DNA of 64,000 bases, from positions 112,501 through 176,500 of the forward strand of contig JAWDGP010001353.1 in the NCBI GenBank assembly GCA_033675545.1. Direction: 5' to 3'. The notes beneath the pieces were generated by a model. It ran no database searches, was not told where the DNA came from, and worked only from the letters and a program-made list of their open reading frames with translations. Origin of the DNA: Elysia crispata (lineage: Eukaryota; Mollusca; Gastropoda; Plakobranchidae). Of this stretch, positions 59,607-64,000 are shown one piece after another; position 1 is the first letter of the stretch, and each line of letters begins with the position of its first letter. A program made the position numbers and the translations under genes.

Positions 59607-62209
59607 GGTTATGTTTTATATTTTATCTCTTTATTTGCGTAATTTCAATGTTATATATATTCTCGTCCTTAGACTGAGTATTAATTATATTTCATGTGGG
59701 TATATGAATATTAAAAGAGATATACAATTGTTATCAAACAGTTTTTCTTCTTCTTCGACTATTAGCAACTCGATTATCGCTTCAATGTCTTAGAATTTAC
59801 TTCAACTATATGGAAATTATAACCATGTCAGCAATAACTATTCCAAAAAAATTCAACGAAATGACAACAATGACAGTACAATAAATTTAGAAAGTTAAAA
59901 TATTTTTCCAGAGGACTATCTGGGTTTTAAGCTAGCTATGAGCTATAGGCCAGTTTATAGTCTTAGAATGTAATAAAAACAAAATTTTGCTCTTTACATT
60001 AACATTATGTGTTCATCATAGTCACTTTTCAATATTATTTCCCTTTTCTTGGGAATTGGTATTCTTGTATTCTTTCCCTTTTTTTTTTTTTTTCACCTCA
60101 AGCAGGTCAAATCTATAGCGTAGTGTCTCCTTAGTAAATCAATTCAACATCTCACCTCAACATAACGGAAGGTTATTTATATTTTACTTGATTAGTGCTC
60201 ACCAACTCTAAAGATCAAATGCAAAATTCAAAATTTCGTCCTATGACTGGTAAGTTACACTTGCTTTTATGTCTTAATAAACCTCGTGATACTTTGAGGC
60301 TAAACACAAAATAAACAGACACAAGTTTACGAAATGCTTATGAATTATGTCATTAAAATCGACTTCTTAGCTCTTTTAAAGCATATGTCAATTTCCGGCG
60401 ATCTACAGTACTAATGTTCTATCTGTACGTATGCACTCAAAATTAATCAAGTCACACGCAAGACAGATACTGAGTCAGTTAGGAAATTTCTTAGACACAC
60501 GATACAAAAGTCACCAAGTTCTAATTGATCATTATTGTTTACATTATGTATCTTAATTTTTTTTTCTCCACAAATACTTTAATTCATACAAGGCTCATCA
60601 ATAGTTATGTTTTCGCCTACAGGAGATACATTTATGTAGTGAGTTTAACACTTCTTTGATTCTTTATACATTTATTTATTTTATACTATATTTTGAGGTT
60701 TTCAATCTTCTACTTTTACTTGTAGAATGTAATATTGGAGACGTGCACTGATCTCCAAATTACTAATATTTTGTTTATCTGGTGAAATGACCTGTATATG
60801 TTCACTTTAGTGTTTGTTAGTCCTTTGATTTTCTCACCAACATTTTTAATATTCTCAGTTTACCGTTTTCATATCGTGCTTTCAAAGACACGTATTAAGC
60901 ATATTATAATAGTGTTTATATTGACACGTATTTTTATTAGTGACTATGGTATAATTAATTATAGAGTTAGATCTAGATGTGTGTACTCTAAGGCAGAAAA
61001 TAGGTTTTACTCACAATAAAATTATAAAGAATGCATTGTAAAAAACGCTACAAGACCAGTTTACTAACGAAACAAGACTAAGGGTGGGAACTCATAACAG
61101 TCTAATTACATACTATAAATTTATGGGTTGGGATATAAATATACGTAAAAATATAACTAACTAGAATACACTTAGACAGATAGTAAATCACGTGAGAAAA
61201 ACATCAATCATAACCTTTCACACTCTCGTAATATCTTACAGAACCACGTGACAATCTAAACACGAAAATTTTGTGAAATAAATAAGATACAGCCTACAGA
61301 ACTATATTATCTCAAGAATCAGCGGAGTCTTAGAAAATTTTCGGAATGTATTACCACTTATCAAATAATATAACGATCGGAGTGTATTTAATTCTAGATT
61401 AAACTATATTTAAGGGGGTCAATTAACAATCTAGAGAAAATACTTGGATAGTTATATTAAAAAAAACTCGGAAAAACTCTGCTGACAAAAGAGACAATAC
61501 CCGCGCCACCTCTCCGATATAAATACAATTATAACACAATAAGAAATGTGAGCATGTAACTGTCTCAGATAAAACACTATTTTAGATTATTTATTTATTT
61601 TTATAATAGGTTTGTCGTCTCTCCGGGTAATGTAACAGGGAAAAAAATCACTTAGCTTTTGTTTCGTTACTCTTTATCCGGAGTCAACACGCCGACGACC
61701 TCCCCCGCAATACACCTCAACACTGCGGCCGTCCCAGTGGATGCACCGCCCAGTGCGATGATGAAATCGACTCGTGAAGATAAAAATAATAGTATGATAT
61801 TAGTATATTACATAATATGTGTATTGCATATAATGGGAATGAAAATCGAGGAGAGGAAAAATTTTTAAAAGATGGCAAAACTGATATTACCGGGTTACTA
61901 ATATATAATTATAATATGATAAATTGCCACTATAATGTTCCCAATAGTGTCCCCTCCATGTAAAATACTCCTCTTGTGCTAATTTATCTTCTATCTGCTA
62001 TCTATACATGTCCTCTCCATGTAAAAGATTAATCTCCCTCTCTAATGTACTCACTATATTATAAATAATAGGGATATATAATTTTACTCTAATTTATAAA
62101 ATTTGATTATAATTCCTTGCAATGGACTCAAATTCTATAAAACAAATTATTTTGTACTTAAGATAAATTAATTACAATCCATAATAAATTTTCTTTTAAC
62201 TATGTTACA

Positions 62210-62266
<57 letters not shown>

Positions 62267-62907
62267 TTATGTGACAAAATAAAAACCCAACAATATTTTA
62301 GATTTCCAATATTTATTCTAATGAATTCCCCCCTTCTACATAATACAAAACAAAACAATAATCTTAATAAACTAAATAAATATATCTATAAAACAAAATT
62401 ATAAATTAAACTTACGCTATTAATTCTTATATAAATTCTATCTTATCAATGACATTTTTCTTTTTTTTTTCCTTGTATTCCACGTCTTGCTTCCAACTAC
62501 CAGATCTTTGTTCACACACCAGTCCTTGTCCTCTCACACACTCATCAATCCTTGATTATTTAACACACACCAGTTCTTGTTGTAATAGTCCCTTTTCTTG
62601 ACTTGTCTTTCTTTACACAAAATTGTCTTTTCAGAATATAATAGTTTCTCTTCTTATATATATATATATATATAATTTCTCTTTTTATAACTCAGTTCAT
62701 GAGTTCCGTTTTCTTTATGAGATATCAGAATAAGTATAAAATTTTTTTTTTTTTTTTGCTCGTCACTTAGGACACAATTTCTTTCTTTTCTTTTATTGAC
62801 GAAACAACAAATTGTCCTTTCACTTTTGCCAATAATAATTTCATATGTTGAAACTTAGGAGATTTGATAATTTTATTTTGTTAATTTGTTTCTTTTTTAG
62901 TTTCTTC
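59607..62907 (-). other. Long 5' leader of the LTR element
   Basis: 3.3 kb between gag and the 5' LTR, very AT-rich, with (TA)n tracts at 62213-62263 and about 62657-62674. A GC-rich island at about 61675-61780 stands out. The + strand frame through it (61659-61868) and one on the - strand both look non-random, but I recognise neither. A nested insertion may account for part of the length. No tRNA-complementary primer-binding site is visible at 62907-62880. Confidence 0.55.
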
Positions 62908-63339
62908 TGTTCGGGGCTAAATTTTTAATATAATTTTTCCTGCAACAGAATAGGAAAACAGTTTTTAATTTAGCATCAGCTATTCAATCGATCTATATTA
63001 AAATCAACAATATCATGATTTACTAGACATCATTTAACAAAACTTCTGAAACTAAATTAATTATTTCTTTAAATTTCTAAATCTTCTTATTATTTTACTA
63101 TTTACGTTAAAATTAATTAAAATCAAAATCTTGATCCAGATCTTATAATTTCTCACCTCTCCCGATTTAGTTTTACAGATGTAAAATCTCCTGTCTTTCT
63201 CAACAAAAATGCTATGTGCAAAGAGAGCGAACCCTCGTGTTCGTCGTCTTTTATAGCTTCAAGGCTAAATCTAAGGCTAAGGCTAAGGCACATACATTCT
63301 CGCTTTTCATTCCCCCACTGCTTATGAACTTCACTCACA
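62908..63339 (-). repeat. 5' LTR
   Basis: 432 bp on the - strand, from TGTGAGTG (63339) to CCCCGAACA (62908). The TATA box is at about 63248-63254, with GCCTTA repeats just upstream in U3. One unique substitution relative to the other two copies by eye. Confidence 0.9.
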
Positions 63340-63344
63340 TGTAG
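63340..63344 (+). repeat. Right target-site duplication TGTAG
   Basis: TGTAG directly follows the outer end of the 5' LTR and matches 53917-53921 on the far side of the inverted third LTR. Confidence 0.7.
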
Positions 63345-63685
63345 GTTGAAAGAAAAGGTTGATTGTTAAGTATCTTAAAGCTGTTGTAAACGAGGTCAAG
63401 TAGAACAAAATCACTGTGGAATAAACCAATCTCTACTTAAGTAAAATTAGAAAAGAAACGTTGGCGAGTATAATTAACATTGCAGTTTCGTAATGGAATA
63501 AGAATTATATTATCATATTGCGCTGGACCACGGAGCTTGTTGTCTAGGACTAACGACTAATAATAGGAAAAGAGACTGTCAAGTGTATTGCAATCAAAAT
63601 CTCTTTCTACTATAAATGACAAATGTAAAGAGCGTCTCTGATTATTCTTTACAGTATTCTCTATAATGCACCACCATTTATCTCC
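63345..63685. other. Right flank, nothing recognised
   Basis: About 340 bp of unique AT-rich sequence between the LTR element and the terminal minisatellite; no gene seen. Confidence 0.5.
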
Positions 63686-63689
63686 TGAC

Positions 63690-64000
63690 ACGTTGTGTGA
63701 CCAGTGACAATTAGTGGTTGCTGCACCTAACAGTTACGTTGTGTGACCAGTGACAATTAGTGGTTGCTGCACCTAACAGTTACGTTGTGTGACCAGTGAC
63801 AATTAGTGGTTGCTGCACCTAACAGTTACGTTGTGTGACCAGTGACAGTAAGTGGCTGCTGCACCTAAAAGCCACGTTGTGTTACCAGTGACAGTAAGTG
63901 GCTGCTGCACCTAACAGCCACGTTGTGCATGTGACAGTGACAGTAAGTGGCTGCTGCACCTAACAGCCACGTTGTGTGACCAGTGACAGTAAGTGGCTGC
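63690..64000. repeat. 46-bp minisatellite running off the window end
   Basis: About seven copies of a 46-bp unit with ACGTTGTGTGACCAGTGACA followed by ATTAGTGGTTGCTGCACCTA + ACAGTT. Later copies switch to CAGTAAGTGGCTGCTGCACC with AACAGCC. The array continues past the right edge. Its sequence is unrelated to the other 46-bp array at 52.7 kb. Confidence 0.92.

Larger units (their letters stand above)
54314..63339 (-). mobile_element. Ty3/gypsy LTR retrotransposon, Gmr1-like domain order
   Basis: A 9.0-kb element on the - strand: 5' LTR 62908-63339, a 3.3-kb leader, gag, protease, integrase, RT, RNase H, a polypurine tract and 3' LTR 54314-54743. Integrase lies upstream of RT, unlike standard Ty3/gypsy but as in Gmr1-like elements. 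The two LTRs differ at about 4 sites plus a 2-nt indel over 430 nt, so insertion is recent. The coding region has two nonsense codons and two frameshifts, so this copy is probably not autonomous. No primer-binding site starting TGG is visible next to the 5' LTR. No env-like gene was recognised. Confidence 0.9.

Noticed and set aside
61659..61868. 69-codon + strand frame in the LTR element leader
   Set aside because: Not recognised, antisense to the element, and equally plausible frames exist on the other strand. Reported only as a GC-rich island.

Overview
This is eukaryotic genomic DNA from an animal. It is AT-rich, intron-rich and full of simple repeats and decayed transposons. A gastropod mollusc is the likeliest source, judging from the animal-type fatty acid synthase, the mix of piggyBac, LINE, DIRS-like and Ty3/gypsy elements, and the abundant dispersed TCTAGATC-type motifs. 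That assignment is an inference from general familiarity and was not tested.

The only intact host gene is a complete cytosolic type I fatty acid synthase (FASN), on the + strand from the ATG at 8609 to the TAA at 44291. I assembled 33 coding exons. All 32 introns are GT-AG, phase is kept at every junction, and the product is 2573 aa (7722 nt including the stop). Domain order is KS - MAT - DH - pseudo-methyltransferase/structural region - ER - KR - ACP - TE, as in vertebrate FAS (human about 2511 aa). The catalytic residues I could locate are all present: KS Cys195/His327/His365, MAT Ser615/Arg640, DH His914/Asp1070, KR Ser2081/Tyr2094, ACP Ser2219 and TE Ser2379/Asp2410/His2552. One chain therefore carries the whole palmitate cycle: loading, condensation, keto-reduction, dehydration, enoyl-reduction and release. 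The thioesterase argues against the thioesterase-less animal FAS-like polyketide synthases known from sacoglossan slugs.

Positions 1-8608 hold a candidate promoter and non-coding first exon (1-643), a TCTAGATC-rich stretch, two LINE fragments and microsatellites. The FAS introns carry a dead piggyBac transposase (intron 5), a LINE relic (intron 8), an 18-copy 41-bp minisatellite (intron 21) and a TTAA-flanked MITE (intron 23). The 3' UTR probably ends near 46.37 kb.

From 46.4 to 64 kb there is no host gene that I recognise. This part holds minisatellites with 87-, 56- and two different 46-bp units, a decayed DIRS-like tyrosine-recombinase retrotransposon (48.5-51.1 kb, +), long GA and TAA/TGA microsatellites, and a young Ty3/gypsy element on the - strand (54314-63339).

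That last element is the most interesting object. Its pol order is protease - integrase - RT - RNase H, the Gmr1-like arrangement with integrase ahead of RT. A third LTR copy lies inverted against its 3' LTR, and the 5-bp target-site duplication (TGTAG) brackets the whole structure. The integrated molecule therefore appears to have had U3 ends on both sides.
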